Source: Paractinoplanes ovalisporus
GTDB taxonomy: Bacteria; Actinomycetota; Actinomycetes; Mycobacteriales; Micromonosporaceae
Direction of reading: 5' to 3'
Assembly (NCBI RefSeq): GCF_016834655.1
Contig: NZ_JAENHP010000029.1
Coordinates: 59,129-123,128, forward strand
DNA: 64,000 nucleotides
Below the pieces are notes generated by a model. That model was not told the DNA's origin, searched no databases, and was given only the letters and a program-made list of their open reading frames with translations. Made by a program: the position numbers and the translations under genes. Positions 10,142 through 17,947 of this stretch are shown piece after piece; position 1 is the stretch's first letter, and each line of letters starts with the position of its first letter.

Positions 10142-10173
10142 GTAACGGGTGGTTAACCAGCAATCGTTACATT
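10142..10173 (+). promoter_or_regulatory. promoter with nested inverted repeats for the SulP-carbonic anhydrase gene
   Basis: A -10 TACATT at 10168-10173 lies 6 nt before the ATG at 10180, with no Shine-Dalgarno sequence, so the transcript is probably leaderless. Just upstream GTAACG (10142-10147) is mirrored by CGTTAC (10165-10170), enclosing the palindrome GGTTAACC (10151-10158). This could be an operator over the -35 region. The rest of 9983-10179, between the divergent genes, shows nothing else clear. Confidence 0.45.
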
Positions 10174-10179
10174 GCCGGA

Positions 10180-12303
10180 ATGTCCGTCTTGAAGGCATTC
10201 CGGCATGACGTCCCGGCGTCGATCGTGGTCTTCCTGATCGCCATTCCGCTCTCGCTCGGCATCGCGGCCGCCTCCGGCGCGCCCCTGATGTCCGGTCTGA
10301 TCGCCGCCGTTGTCGGTGGTGTGGTCGTGGGTCTGCTCGGCGGCGCGCCGCTGCAGGTCAGCGGTCCGGCCGCGGGGCTGACGGTGATCGTCGCAGGGAC
10401 CATCGTGAGTTATGGATTCGCCGCCACCGCCGCCATCGTGGCGCTCGCGGGTGGCGTTCAGATCATTCTCGGCCTGGCCCGCCTGGGCCGCGCCGCGCTC
10501 GCCCTCTCACCGGCCGTGGTGCACGGCATGCTCGCCGGCATCGGGCTGGTGATCGCCCTGAGCCAGATCCACGTGCTGCTCGGCGGCGACGCCCAGGGCG
10601 AAGCGTGGAAGAACCTCCGTGACCTGCCCGCGCAGATCGCCGGCAACCACGGCCATTCCACCCTGATCGGTCTGCTCACCATCGCCGTGCTGCTGCTGTG
10701 GCCACGCCTGGTGAAGACCTCGCTGCTGCCGGCCGCGCTGGCCGCGGTCGTGATCGCGACCGTGGTGACCGCCGCGTTCGCCACCGACATCAAACTGGTC
10801 GAACTGCCCGACAACCCGCTCGACGAAATGATCTTCCCGCGCTGGCCCGACGCCGGCCCGGGCGAGATCACCGTCGCCGTGCTGACGATCGCCCTGGTCG
10901 CCAGCGTCGAATCCCTGCTCTCGGCGGTGGCCGTCGACCGCATGCACGACGGTCCGCGCGCCGACCTCAACCGCGAACTGGTCGCCCAGGGCGCCGGCAA
11001 CGCGACTTCGGGCCTGCTCGGCGGCCTGCCCATCACCGGCGTCATCGTGCGCAGCTCCACGAACGTGGCGGCCGGAGCCCGTACGCGGGCCTCGGCGATT
11101 CTGCATGGTCTCTGGATCGCGGTCTTCGTGCTGGTGTGCGCGCCGCTGCTCGAGACGATCCCGATGGCGGCGCTGGCCGCGGTGCTGGTCGTGGTCGGGT
11201 TGCGGCTGATCAGCCTGGCCCAGATCCGCACCTACGTGCGGCATCGCGAACTTCCGACGTACGTGATCACCGCAGTCGGGGTGGTGGCGACGGATCTGCT
11301 GACCGGGGTCGCGCTCGGGCTCGGCTCGGCGGTGCTGATCATGCTGTGGCGGCTGGTGCGCTGCGAGACGCGGGTCGTGGCGGCCGGGCCGGGGGAGTGG
11401 ACGGTCACGATCAGCGGCACGCTCGCGTTCATCGGGTCGGGGCGGGTGGCTCGTGCGCTGGCCCAGATCCCGGAGGGCGAGAAGGTCGCGGTCGAGCTGC
11501 ACCTCGACTATCTGGACCACGGCGCGTTCCAGGTGATCGACGACTGGCGGGAGGCGTACGGGAAAACCGGCGGAACCGTCACGGTGCGCGAGACCCACGA
11601 CGGGTGGTTCTCGCGGGCCCAGACCGGGCGGCTGGGCGACGGCAAGACCGCGCCGCCGCGCCGCTTCGGCTCGTGGACGCAGTGGCAGGACCGTGACCGG
11701 CAGCGGCGGGACGCCATGGAGGCCGGCATCCGCGAGTTCGAGCGCAGCGTGGCCCCCCTGGTGCGGCCGCATCTGGCCGGCCTCGCGCGCGACGGTCAGC
11801 AGCCGGAACAGCTGTTCATCACGTGCGCCGACTCCCGCCTCGTGCCCAACCTGATCACGACGAGCGGTCCGGGTGACCTCTTCTGCGTCCGGAATGTCGG
11901 CAACATCGTTCCCCCGTACGGCAAGGGGGACACTTCCGTGGGTGCCGCGATCGAGTTCGCCGTCGAGGCGCTGGGCGTAGGCACGATCACGGTCTGCGGC
12001 CACTCGGGTTGCGGCGCCGTACGGGCGTTGATGAGCGGCGGTTTCCAGGAGGACGCGGCGCTGGGCCAGTGGCTGCGACAGTCCGGCGTCGACTTCACCG
12101 ACTGCGCCGACGAGGAGGGTTGCATCACCGCCAACGTGGCGCAGCAGCTGGTCAACCTCCGCACCTACCCGGTGGTCCGTGAGGCCGAGGCCGCGGGCCG
12201 CTTGACCTTGACCGGCCTCTACTTCGACCTGGCCGAGGCACGGATGTACGCCGTGGACGCGGCCCGCCGGGTGCGGGAGCCGCTCCCGGTGGATGCCACC
12301 TGA
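10180..12303 (+). CDS. SulP anion transporter fused to beta-carbonic anhydrase
   Basis: The 707-residue protein has a SulP/SLC26 membrane domain over residues 1 to about 380 (DVPASIVVFLIAIPLSLGIA, then GAPLQVSGPAAGLTV), a short STAS-like region near 395-470, and a complete beta-carbonic anhydrase domain from about 520. The anhydrase has CADSRLVPN (Cys and the Asp-Arg dyad near 548) and CGHSGCGAVRAL (His and Cys zinc ligands near 607). The fusion suggests a bicarbonate transporter that interconverts CO2 and HCO3- at the inner membrane face, as known for SulP-CA fusions. Sulfate or another anion is possible. It is a single gene with its own promoter and terminator. Confidence 0.93.
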   Translation: MSVLKAFRHDVPASIVVFLIAIPLSLGIAAASGAPLMSGLIAAVVGGVVVGLLGGAPLQVSGPAAGLTVIVAGTIVSYGFAATAAIVALAGGVQIILGLARLGRAALALSPAVVHGMLAGIGLVIALSQIHVLLGGDAQGEAWKNLRDLPAQIAGNHGHSTLIGLLTIAVLLLWPRLVKTSLLPAALAAVVIATVVTAAFATDIKLVELPDNPLDEMIFPRWPDAGPGEITVAVLTIALVASVESLLSAVAVDRMHDGPRADLNRELVAQGAGNATSGLLGGLPITGVIVRSSTNVAAGARTRASAILHGLWIAVFVLVCAPLLETIPMAALAAVLVVVGLRLISLAQIRTYVRHRELPTYVITAVGVVATDLLTGVALGLGSAVLIMLWRLVRCETRVVAAGPGEWTVTISGTLAFIGSGRVARALAQIPEGEKVAVELHLDYLDHGAFQVIDDWREAYGKTGGTVTVRETHDGWFSRAQTGRLGDGKTAPPRRFGSWTQWQDRDRQRRDAMEAGIREFERSVAPLVRPHLAGLARDGQQPEQLFITCADSRLVPNLITTSGPGDLFCVRNVGNIVPPYGKGDTSVGAAIEFAVEALGVGTITVCGHSGCGAVRALMSGGFQEDAALGQWLRQSGVDFTDCADEEGCITANVAQQLVNLRTYPVVREAEAAGRLTLTGLYFDLAEARMYAVDAARRVREPLPVDAT

Positions 12304-12317
12304 CGTGGCATTTTGTT

Positions 12318-12361
12318 CGGCTCCCGGGCCGCGTTGCGCAGTCAGCGTGGCCCGGGAGCCG
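12318..12361. terminator. strong hairpin after the SulP-CA gene
   Basis: CGGCTCCCGGGCC at 12318-12330 pairs with GGCCCGGGAGCCG at 12349-12361, a perfect 13-bp stem with an 18-nt loop. It sits between two convergent stops and can serve both strands. Confidence 0.75.
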
Positions 12362-12364
12362 TTG

Positions 12365-13198
12365 TCAGGCTGGTTCGCGTTCCAGCAGCTCCGCCAGTGA
12401 CGTGGCCGGGTGGCCGGTCAGCTCCTCGACCGCCGTGGAGACCGTCGCCAGTTCGCCGGCCGCGATCGCGGTGTAGGTGCTGACCCACGCGTCGACCTGC
12501 CAGTCCGGGGCGCCGAAGGGCGAGCGGGATGCGTACGCCTCGGGAATGCTCTCGTTGTGGAAGCGCACGTCCCGGCCGGTGGACGCGCCGACGATCGCCG
12601 CGACCTCGGCCAGGCTGACCGCGGCGGGGCCGGTGAGGTCGTACGTCCGGCCCGCGTGCGCTCCCGGCTCACGAAGCACCGTCGTGATGACGTCCGCGAT
12701 GTCGTCCTGAGCCACCACCGCAGCGCGCCCGTCACCGGCCGGGCCGCGGATCACGCCGTCCTCGCCGACCAGGAACCGCATGAAGTCGGCGTACAGGTTG
12801 TCCCGCAGAAACGTGAACGCCAGCCCGCTGTCGCGAATGTGCTGCTCGGTGGCCCAGTGGTCACGGGCCAGCGTGAACGTGGCGTCCGGCGAGGCGCCGA
12901 CGAACGACGTGTAGACCAGATGCCCCACGCCCGCCATCACCGCCGCGTCGACGAAGCTGCGGTGCTCGTCCACCCGGTCGGGCGTCTCGGCCGCCGACAC
13001 CATGAGCACGGTTTCCGCTCCGGTCAACGCCTTTGTCACGGCGGCGCCGTCCCGATATTCGGCCACCGCGACTTCGGCTCCCGCCTTCTCCGGCGCCCGT
13101 CCCGCATTCCGGACCAGCATCCGGAGGGGCCCGCTCATCCGCTCGACAACCCGCCGTCCTAGGCGCCCGCCGGCTCCCGACACCACGATCAAACCCAT
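12365..13198 (-). CDS. NmrA-type SDR NAD(P)H-binding oxidoreductase (QorB-like)
   Basis: The 277-residue Rossmann protein has GAGGRLGRRVV at residue 7 for NAD(P)H binding. The LMVSAAETPDRVDEH and HLVYTSFVGASPDA segments are typical of NmrA/QorB NAD(P)H:quinone oxidoreductase type 2 proteins, which are atypical SDRs that act as reductases or redox sensors. The ATG at 13198 is preferred because translation begins directly at the Rossmann strand (MGLIVVSGAGG); a longer start gives a low-complexity tail. The AAGGGG upstream is closer than ideal. Its promoter region is the repeat-bearing interval 13199-13642. Confidence 0.85.
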   Translation of the reverse strand: MGLIVVSGAGGRLGRRVVERMSGPLRMLVRNAGRAPEKAGAEVAVAEYRDGAAVTKALTGAETVLMVSAAETPDRVDEHRSFVDAAVMAGVGHLVYTSFVGASPDATFTLARDHWATEQHIRDSGLAFTFLRDNLYADFMRFLVGEDGVIRGPAGDGRAAVVAQDDIADVITTVLREPGAHAGRTYDLTGPAAVSLAEVAAIVGASTGRDVRFHNESIPEAYASRSPFGAPDWQVDAWVSTYTAIAAGELATVSTAVEELTGHPATSLAELLEREPA

Positions 13199-13280
13199 TC
13201 CCCTTTTGTACGCCTCTCCGCCGCACCACAAACCCAGCCCGCCGCAACAAGCCGCCTCGCCCCGTCACAAACCCGGCCCG

Positions 13281-13380
13281 CGCCGCAACAAGCCGCCCCG
13301 CCGCGCGCCGCAACAAGCCGCCCCGCCGCGCGCCGCAACAAGCCGCCCCGCCGCGCGCCGCAACAAGCCGCCCCGCCGCG
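13281..13380. repeat. four perfect 25-bp tandem repeats
   Basis: CGCCGCAACAAGCCGCCCCG plus CCGCG is repeated head to tail at 13281, 13306, 13331 and 13356 without a mismatch, with degenerate half copies on both sides (about 13235-13280 and 13381-13430). The 25-bp period is not a multiple of three, and long open frames across it are composition artefacts. The rest of the interval 13199-13642 holds the promoters of the two flanking genes but no further gene. Confidence 0.9.
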
Positions 13381-13642
13381 CGCCGCGAACCCGGCCCGCC
13401 GCAACGAGCCGCCTGCCCGCCGCGACAAGCCTCGCCTCCCCGCCGTGCTCGGCGTGCCCCCGCGGTGTCGTCCGATCGGGCAGACGTTCTCCGCGAGCGG
13501 ACGAGGAAAGCGCGTTGCCCGGTCGTCGTGCGTGTGGGGCGGACATACTCCCTTTCGTCGACTTCGCGCGAAATGCGGAGTTTCGGCGTCTCTACTTAGC
13601 AGCACCGCGGGCGGCTCGTTCCGCGAACTTCGAAGGAGTGAG

Positions 13643-14299
13643 ATGAACGCTGTTCTCCGGCGCGGCCATCGTTCGCTCGGCTGGGCGGTCGCGGCCCTGT
13701 CCTTCGCGGCTCCGCTCTCGACCGGCGCGGTGCCGGTGGCCGCGGCCGGCTCGTCGGGGCACGTGCCCGCAGCCGGCTCGGCGGTGCAGGTGACCGCGAC
13801 CGCGAAGAACACGATCCCTGGGGCGGGCACCTATCTGGTCGGCAAGGACTTCAACGCCGGTGTCTACCGTTCGGTCGGAAACACCTCCTGCTATTGGGAA
13901 CGCGCCACCAACGCCGGCGGCTCGACCAGCAGCATCATCGCCAACGACATCGGCAGCGGGCAGCGGCTGGTCTACGTGAAGCCCACCGACAAGGTCTTCA
14001 AGTCCAGCGGCTGCGGCACCTGGACCCGCGTCACCGCGGCCGCCATGAGCGTCAAGTCGAAGAAGACCACGATCCCCGGCAACGGCGTCTACTTCGTCGG
14101 TTCCGACTTCCTGCCCGGCACGTACCGCTCCACCGGCAACACCGACTACTGCTACTGGGAACGTTCCCGCTCCGCCGACGGCGCCTCGGCCAGCACGATC
14201 ACCAACGAGTTCGCCAAGGGCCAGCTGCTCGTGACCATCACCCCCGGCGGCATCTTCCAGACCAGCGGCTGCAAAACCTGGACCCGCACCGCCGGCTGA
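13643..14299 (+). CDS. secreted protein with two tandem Cys-Tyr-Trp domains, function unknown
   Basis: The 218-residue protein has a signal peptide (Arg-rich start, hydrophobic stretch, cleavage near PVAAAG around residue 35). Two similar domains of about 65 residues follow. Each begins with (I/V)PG.G.Y.VG.DF..G.YRS.GNT, then CYWER, then an SxGC-TWTR end (domain 1 about 55-130, domain 2 about 140-215). Each domain has two cysteines that probably pair. The ATG at 13643 is preceded by GAAGGAGTGAG. Similar repeats occur in secreted actinobacterial proteins of unknown role. Carbohydrate or surface binding is a guess. Confidence 0.82.
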   Translation: MNAVLRRGHRSLGWAVAALSFAAPLSTGAVPVAAAGSSGHVPAAGSAVQVTATAKNTIPGAGTYLVGKDFNAGVYRSVGNTSCYWERATNAGGSTSSIIANDIGSGQRLVYVKPTDKVFKSSGCGTWTRVTAAAMSVKSKKTTIPGNGVYFVGSDFLPGTYRSTGNTDYCYWERSRSADGASASTITNEFAKGQLLVTITPGGIFQTSGCKTWTRTAG

Positions 14300-14459
14300 C
14301 CGCGGCTGGGCGGCGGCAATCCCGGTCCCGCGTCGGCTGATCGGGGCTGGGCGGCGGCAATCCTGGTCTCGCGTCGGCTGATCGGGGCTGGGCGGCGGCA
14401 ATCCTGGTCTCGCGTCGGCTGATCGGGGCTGAGCGGCGGCAAGGCTGGGGCCGGAACCG
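14296..14459. repeat. 41-bp tandem repeat, about four copies, beginning at a stop codon
   Basis: Units start at 14296, 14337, 14378 and 14419; units 2 and 3 are nearly identical and units 1 and 4 have diverged. The first unit contains the last base of the final Gly codon and the TGA of the preceding gene, and every later unit keeps GGCTGA. The region lies between the secreted protein gene and the convergent response regulator. It does not form an obvious strong hairpin. Confidence 0.85.
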
Positions 14460-14478
14460 GCTAGCGGGGGAGGGCTCG

Positions 14479-15123
14479 TCAGCTGCCCAGGTAGCGGAGG
14501 ATTGCCAGCACCCGGCGGCTGTAACCGGTCGCGGCGGCCAGCTCGAGCTTGTCAAAGATGGCGTTGACGTGTTTCTCGACCGCGCTCTGTGACACGTGCA
14601 GCCGCTCGGCGACGGCCGCGTTGGTGTAGCCCTGAGCCATGTGCCGCAGCACCTCCTGCTCGCGGGGAGTCAACCGGCTCAGCGGATCGGTGTGGCTGGT
14701 GCCGGACATCAACTGCCGCACCACTTCCGGATCGAGCGCGGTCGACCCGGCACCCACCCGGTCGAGGGCGTCGAGAAAGTCTTCGACCTGGGCCACCCGG
14801 TCCTTCAACAGGTAGCCGACGCCGTCCGACCGGTCGGAGAGCAACTGGGTGGCGTAGCGCTTCTCCACATACTGCGAGAGCACCAGCACCGCGACGCCAG
14901 GCCAGCGCCGCCGGATCTCCAGCGCCGCCCGAAGCCCGTCATCGGTGTTGGTGGGCGGCATCCGCACATCCGTGACCACCGAGTCGGGCCGATGCTCGGC
15001 AACGGCCGCCACCAGCTCATCAGCATCCGCAGCGGCCGCGACGACCTCATGCCCTTCGTCGGCCAGCAGCCGCACGAGCCCTTCCCGCAGCAGTGTCGAG
15101 TCTTCAGCCAGCACAATCCGCAC
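14479..15123 (-). CDS. NarL/DesR-type response regulator
   Basis: The 214-residue protein has an N-terminal receiver domain (acidic residues in VLAEDS, phospho-acceptor Asp in SVVTDVRMPP near 55, Lys in YLLKDR near 105) and a C-terminal LuxR helix-turn-helix (LTPREQEVLRHMAQGYTN, then VSQSAVEKHVNAIFDKL). It starts with GTG 6 bp after the kinase stop, so the pair is translationally coupled. It should be phosphorylated by the adjacent kinase and bind DNA as a dimer. Its target genes are not evident. Confidence 0.93.
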   Translation of the reverse strand: MRIVLAEDSTLLREGLVRLLADEGHEVVAAAADADELVAAVAEHRPDSVVTDVRMPPTNTDDGLRAALEIRRRWPGVAVLVLSQYVEKRYATQLLSDRSDGVGYLLKDRVAQVEDFLDALDRVGAGSTALDPEVVRQLMSGTSHTDPLSRLTPREQEVLRHMAQGYTNAAVAERLHVSQSAVEKHVNAIFDKLELAAATGYSRRVLAILRYLGS

Positions 15124-15129
15124 GCGCGA

Positions 15130-16380
15130 TCAGCCCCGTCCCGCAAGACCAGCGCCGCCCGGCCCCGCGGCGTCGGTGGTGGTGGCCAAGCTCTGCGGTG
15201 GGGTCGGGGTGGCGGAGGGCATGACTCGCGGTGCGGTGGTTCCATGCGGTGGCGCCGGGGTGGTGGGGAGGGTTACGCGCAGGGTGGTTCCGCCCTTCGG
15301 TGGGCTCTGCAGGGTGAAGCTGCCGTCCAGGGCGGCCACACGGCGGGCCAAGCCCTGCAATCCGCTGCCGGACGGGTCGGCGCCGCCGTGGCCGTCGTCG
15401 CGTATCAGCATTTCCACCTCGGAGCTGGAGCCGAAGCCGGAGCCGGCGACGTCGATGTGGATGTCGATCACGGTCGCTCCGGAATGTTTGGCCGCGTTGG
15501 TGATGGCCTCGCTGGCCACGAAGTAGAGAACCGTCTCGACCTGCGGCGGCGGTCGCTCGGCGAGGCGGTAGGAGATCCGGACCGGCACCGCCGACCGCTG
15601 CGCGACCATGCTCAGGGCGTCGTCCACAGTGCCGTTGTCGAGGGCCGACGGGTAGACGCGCCAGGCGACCTCGCGCAGTTCGTCCAGCGCGTGCCGGGCG
15701 TCGTCGTGGGCCTGGGCCAGCAGCCGCGCCGCCTGGTCGGGGTCGCGGCTGCGACGGGCGCGACCCAGCAGCATGCCCAGCGAGACGAGCCGCTGCTGCA
15801 GTCCGTCGTGCAGGTCGCGCTCGATCCGCCGCCGCTCGGCGTCGACCGCGGCCATCACACCGGCCCGGGTCGCGGTGAGCTCGGTGATGCGCTGTTCCAA
15901 CTCTTCGCGCGAACCCGGTTCGAGCAGTGTGCGCGCCAGCCACCGGTCGAGCCGCAGCACGCTGCCGATCGCCTGGACGTTGAGCCCCAGCAACGTCGTC
16001 CCGATGAGGACCTGCGCGACCACGTCGAGCACGCTCATCGCGCCGGAGACGAACGCCCGAACCACGATGACCGCCAGCACCACCCCGACCACGAGCAGCC
16101 CGGCGGTCACCGCACCGAGGAACGCCGGAACGAGCCGCGCGCCGAGGAAGCTCAGAACGCGCGCCTCGTCGGGGGTGTGCACCTCGGGCATCAACAGCCG
16201 GCGCCGCTCCCACCCGGCGATGGCCCGCGCGCGTTCGAGCACGGCCCGCCGCCCCCGGAACGGCCACAGCAGCGCGGCCAGAACAAGGAAGATCGCCTCC
16301 CCGGCGCCGCTCAGGGCTCCCAGCGCCACCGCCGCCAGCGGCTCCCCACCCCGTCGCACCAACCGAAGCGCTCTCTTCAC
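15130..16380 (-). CDS. NarL-type (HisKA_3) membrane sensor histidine kinase
   Basis: The protein has hydrophobic helices at the N-terminus (GEPLAAVALGALSGAGEAIF) and in the middle (LVPAFLGAVTAGLLVVGVVL, then VLDVVAQVLIGTTLLGLN). The dimerisation/phosphoacceptor segment ERDLHDGLQQRLVSLG has its His near residue 225, and an HATPase_c domain follows (SEAITNAAKHSGA, DDGHGGADPSGSGLQGLARR). A Pro/Thr-rich tail of about 45 residues follows. The GTG at 16380 is chosen because the upstream extension to a GTG at 16467 is Arg/Pro/Ser-rich and lacks a good ribosome site; either is possible. The signal is unknown; helices without a large outer domain suggest membrane-stress sensing. Confidence 0.88.
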   Translation of the reverse strand: MKRALRLVRRGGEPLAAVALGALSGAGEAIFLVLAALLWPFRGRRAVLERARAIAGWERRRLLMPEVHTPDEARVLSFLGARLVPAFLGAVTAGLLVVGVVLAVIVVRAFVSGAMSVLDVVAQVLIGTTLLGLNVQAIGSVLRLDRWLARTLLEPGSREELEQRITELTATRAGVMAAVDAERRRIERDLHDGLQQRLVSLGMLLGRARRSRDPDQAARLLAQAHDDARHALDELREVAWRVYPSALDNGTVDDALSMVAQRSAVPVRISYRLAERPPPQVETVLYFVASEAITNAAKHSGATVIDIHIDVAGSGFGSSSEVEMLIRDDGHGGADPSGSGLQGLARRVAALDGSFTLQSPPKGGTTLRVTLPTTPAPPHGTTAPRVMPSATPTPPQSLATTTDAAGPGGAGLAGRG

Positions 16381-16522
16381 GGCCGACCGTCCAGAGACGC
16401 GCGGCGGTCGCAAGAGGCGCTGCGACCGTGAGCCGCCAGCCCACTGAGGCGTTCGGGGACTGGCCACGCCGTACCGGAGCCGAGGGCGTCGCCGTGGGGT
16501 GAGGGCGCGGGAGGCATTGCGG

Positions 16523-17161
16523 TCACCGTACGCGATGGCGGCGGGTCAGGCGGACCGCGACGAAGGCGACCACAGCCACGGCGCAGACGACGATGACCAG
16601 CTTCTGGAAGGTGGACGCGTAGGACTCGACCGACTGCCAGTTGGCGCCCAGCGAATAGCCCGCCATCACGAAGACGGTGTTCCAGATCAGGCTGCCGATC
16701 GTGGTGCAGAGCAGGAACGTGGGCAGGGGCATGCGTTCCACACCGGCCGGGATGGAGATCAGGCTGCGGAAGATGGGGATCATGCGGCCCAGCAGCACCG
16801 TCTTCGGGCCGTGGCGGACGAACCAGGCCTCCGTGCGGTCGATGTCGCTCAGCTTGATCAGCGGGAGGCGGACGGCGATGGTGCGCAGGCGGTCGCGGCC
16901 GAGCAGGACGCCGGCGTAATAGAGAGCCACGGCGCCGACCACCGAACCCAGGGTGGTCCAGGCGATCGCGCCGACCAGGCTCATGCGGCCCTGACCGGCG
17001 GTGAAGCCCGCGAGGGGCAGGATCACCTCGCTCGGGATGGGCGGGAACAGGTTTTCGAGGGCCACGGCCAGGCCGGCGCCGGGACCGCCCAGGCGTTCGA
17101 CCAGGCCGGTGACGAAGCCGACCAGGCCACCGTCGTCGGCGGATGCGTACGTCGAGGTCAT
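16523..17161 (-). CDS. DedA-family membrane protein
   Basis: The 212-residue protein has several hydrophobic helices and the two hallmark motifs: the re-entrant NLFPPIPSEVILPLAGF near residue 40 and GRMIPIFRSLISIPAG near residue 125. DedA proteins are inner-membrane lipid scramblase/transporter-like proteins that affect membrane homeostasis. A -10 box TAGCGT on the minus strand at 17174-17169 lies 7 nt before the ATG at 17161, supporting a leaderless start there. The divergent gene is the QsdR-type regulator 211 bp away. Confidence 0.92.
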   Translation of the reverse strand: MTSTYASADDGGLVGFVTGLVERLGGPGAGLAVALENLFPPIPSEVILPLAGFTAGQGRMSLVGAIAWTTLGSVVGAVALYYAGVLLGRDRLRTIAVRLPLIKLSDIDRTEAWFVRHGPKTVLLGRMIPIFRSLISIPAGVERMPLPTFLLCTTIGSLIWNTVFVMAGYSLGANWQSVESYASTFQKLVIVVCAVAVVAFVAVRLTRRHRVR

Positions 17162-17168
17162 GGCAACG

Positions 17169-17174
17169 ACGCTA
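17169..17174 (-). promoter_or_regulatory. -10 hexamer TAGCGT of the leaderless DedA gene
   Basis: Read on the minus strand, TAGCGT is followed by 7 nt and then the ATG at 17161. No Shine-Dalgarno sequence is present. Confidence 0.45.
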
Positions 17175-17371
17175 GGGATCGGCAAGCGCCCGAACCATGA
17201 GGTGCACCGCCGACCTCACTGAGGAAAACCACACCCCCGTCCGTGGGGCAAAGCCGATCCGCACAACCACCGAGATCGAATTGATCCTGGGGGCCGCCGG
17301 AGCCGTATTTCCCGCCGTACGGAAAACGCGCGACGAAACGCCGCGAAGGTGGAGAAGCGGAAGGACAGGCG

Positions 17372-17947
17372 GTGATCGAAGTGCAAGCGGCAAGCCGCCG
17401 GGTGGTCGACCGATCACAAGTCGTACGGGCCGGGGTCGAGCATTTTCTCCGGCGATCCACATTGGATATGGAAGCGCTCGCGATCGAAATGGCGATCAGC
17501 CGCGCGACCCTCTACCGCGTGGCCGGCAACCGCGACGCCCTGCTCGGTGACGTGCTGGGCGCCCTGACGGCGGCCATGTTCACCCAGGCCCGGGCCGCGC
17601 GCACCGCCACCGGATTCGACGGGGTGGTCGAGGTTTCCCGGCATTTCGGCGACCTGATGCGCTCACCGGTCCTGGCCGCTTTCCTGCAGAACGATTCCGA
17701 GGCGGCATCGCGAACAATTTTCACACCCGCCGGCGGTGTGCATGAGCGCGCCGTCGACATTCAGGTCGAGGTTTTCCACGAGACCGGGCTGATCGGCGAA
17801 CTTCCGCCGGGCACCGACGTACGGCATCTCGCCTATCTCTACGTACGCATGGTCGGCGCTTTTCTCTACGCCGAGTTCTTCACCGGCCGGCACGCCGATT
17901 TCGACGAACTCGTCCCGGCTCTGCGCTCGCTCCTGCTACCCGCCTGA
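17372..17947 (+). CDS. QsdR/TetR-type transcriptional regulator
   Basis: The 191-residue protein has an N-terminal helix-turn-helix (LDMEALAIEMAISRATLYRVAG, residues about 30-50) and an all-helical C-terminal ligand domain. The RATLYRVAGNRDALLGDVL segment and the AAFLQNDSEAASRTIF region match the QsdR family named after the Rhodococcus regulator of quorum-quenching lactonase. The GTG start follows AAGGACAGG. Its last 12 bp overlap the end of the convergent tryptophan dioxygenase gene. Its target is unknown; divergent dedA and the palindrome upstream of kynA are candidates. Confidence 0.8.
   Translation: MIEVQAASRRVVDRSQVVRAGVEHFLRRSTLDMEALAIEMAISRATLYRVAGNRDALLGDVLGALTAAMFTQARAARTATGFDGVVEVSRHFGDLMRSPVLAAFLQNDSEAASRTIFTPAGGVHERAVDIQVEVFHETGLIGELPPGTDVRHLAYLYVRMVGAFLYAEFFTGRHADFDELVPALRSLLLPA

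Noticed and set aside
13281..13380. CRISPR array
   Set aside because: Repeats are directly adjacent with no spacers, and no cas genes are present.
13002..13646. Open frames of about 190-215 residues across the 25-bp repeats
   Set aside because: Repetitive Pro/Arg/Gln/Ala sequence caused by the repeat; no ribosome site and no domain.
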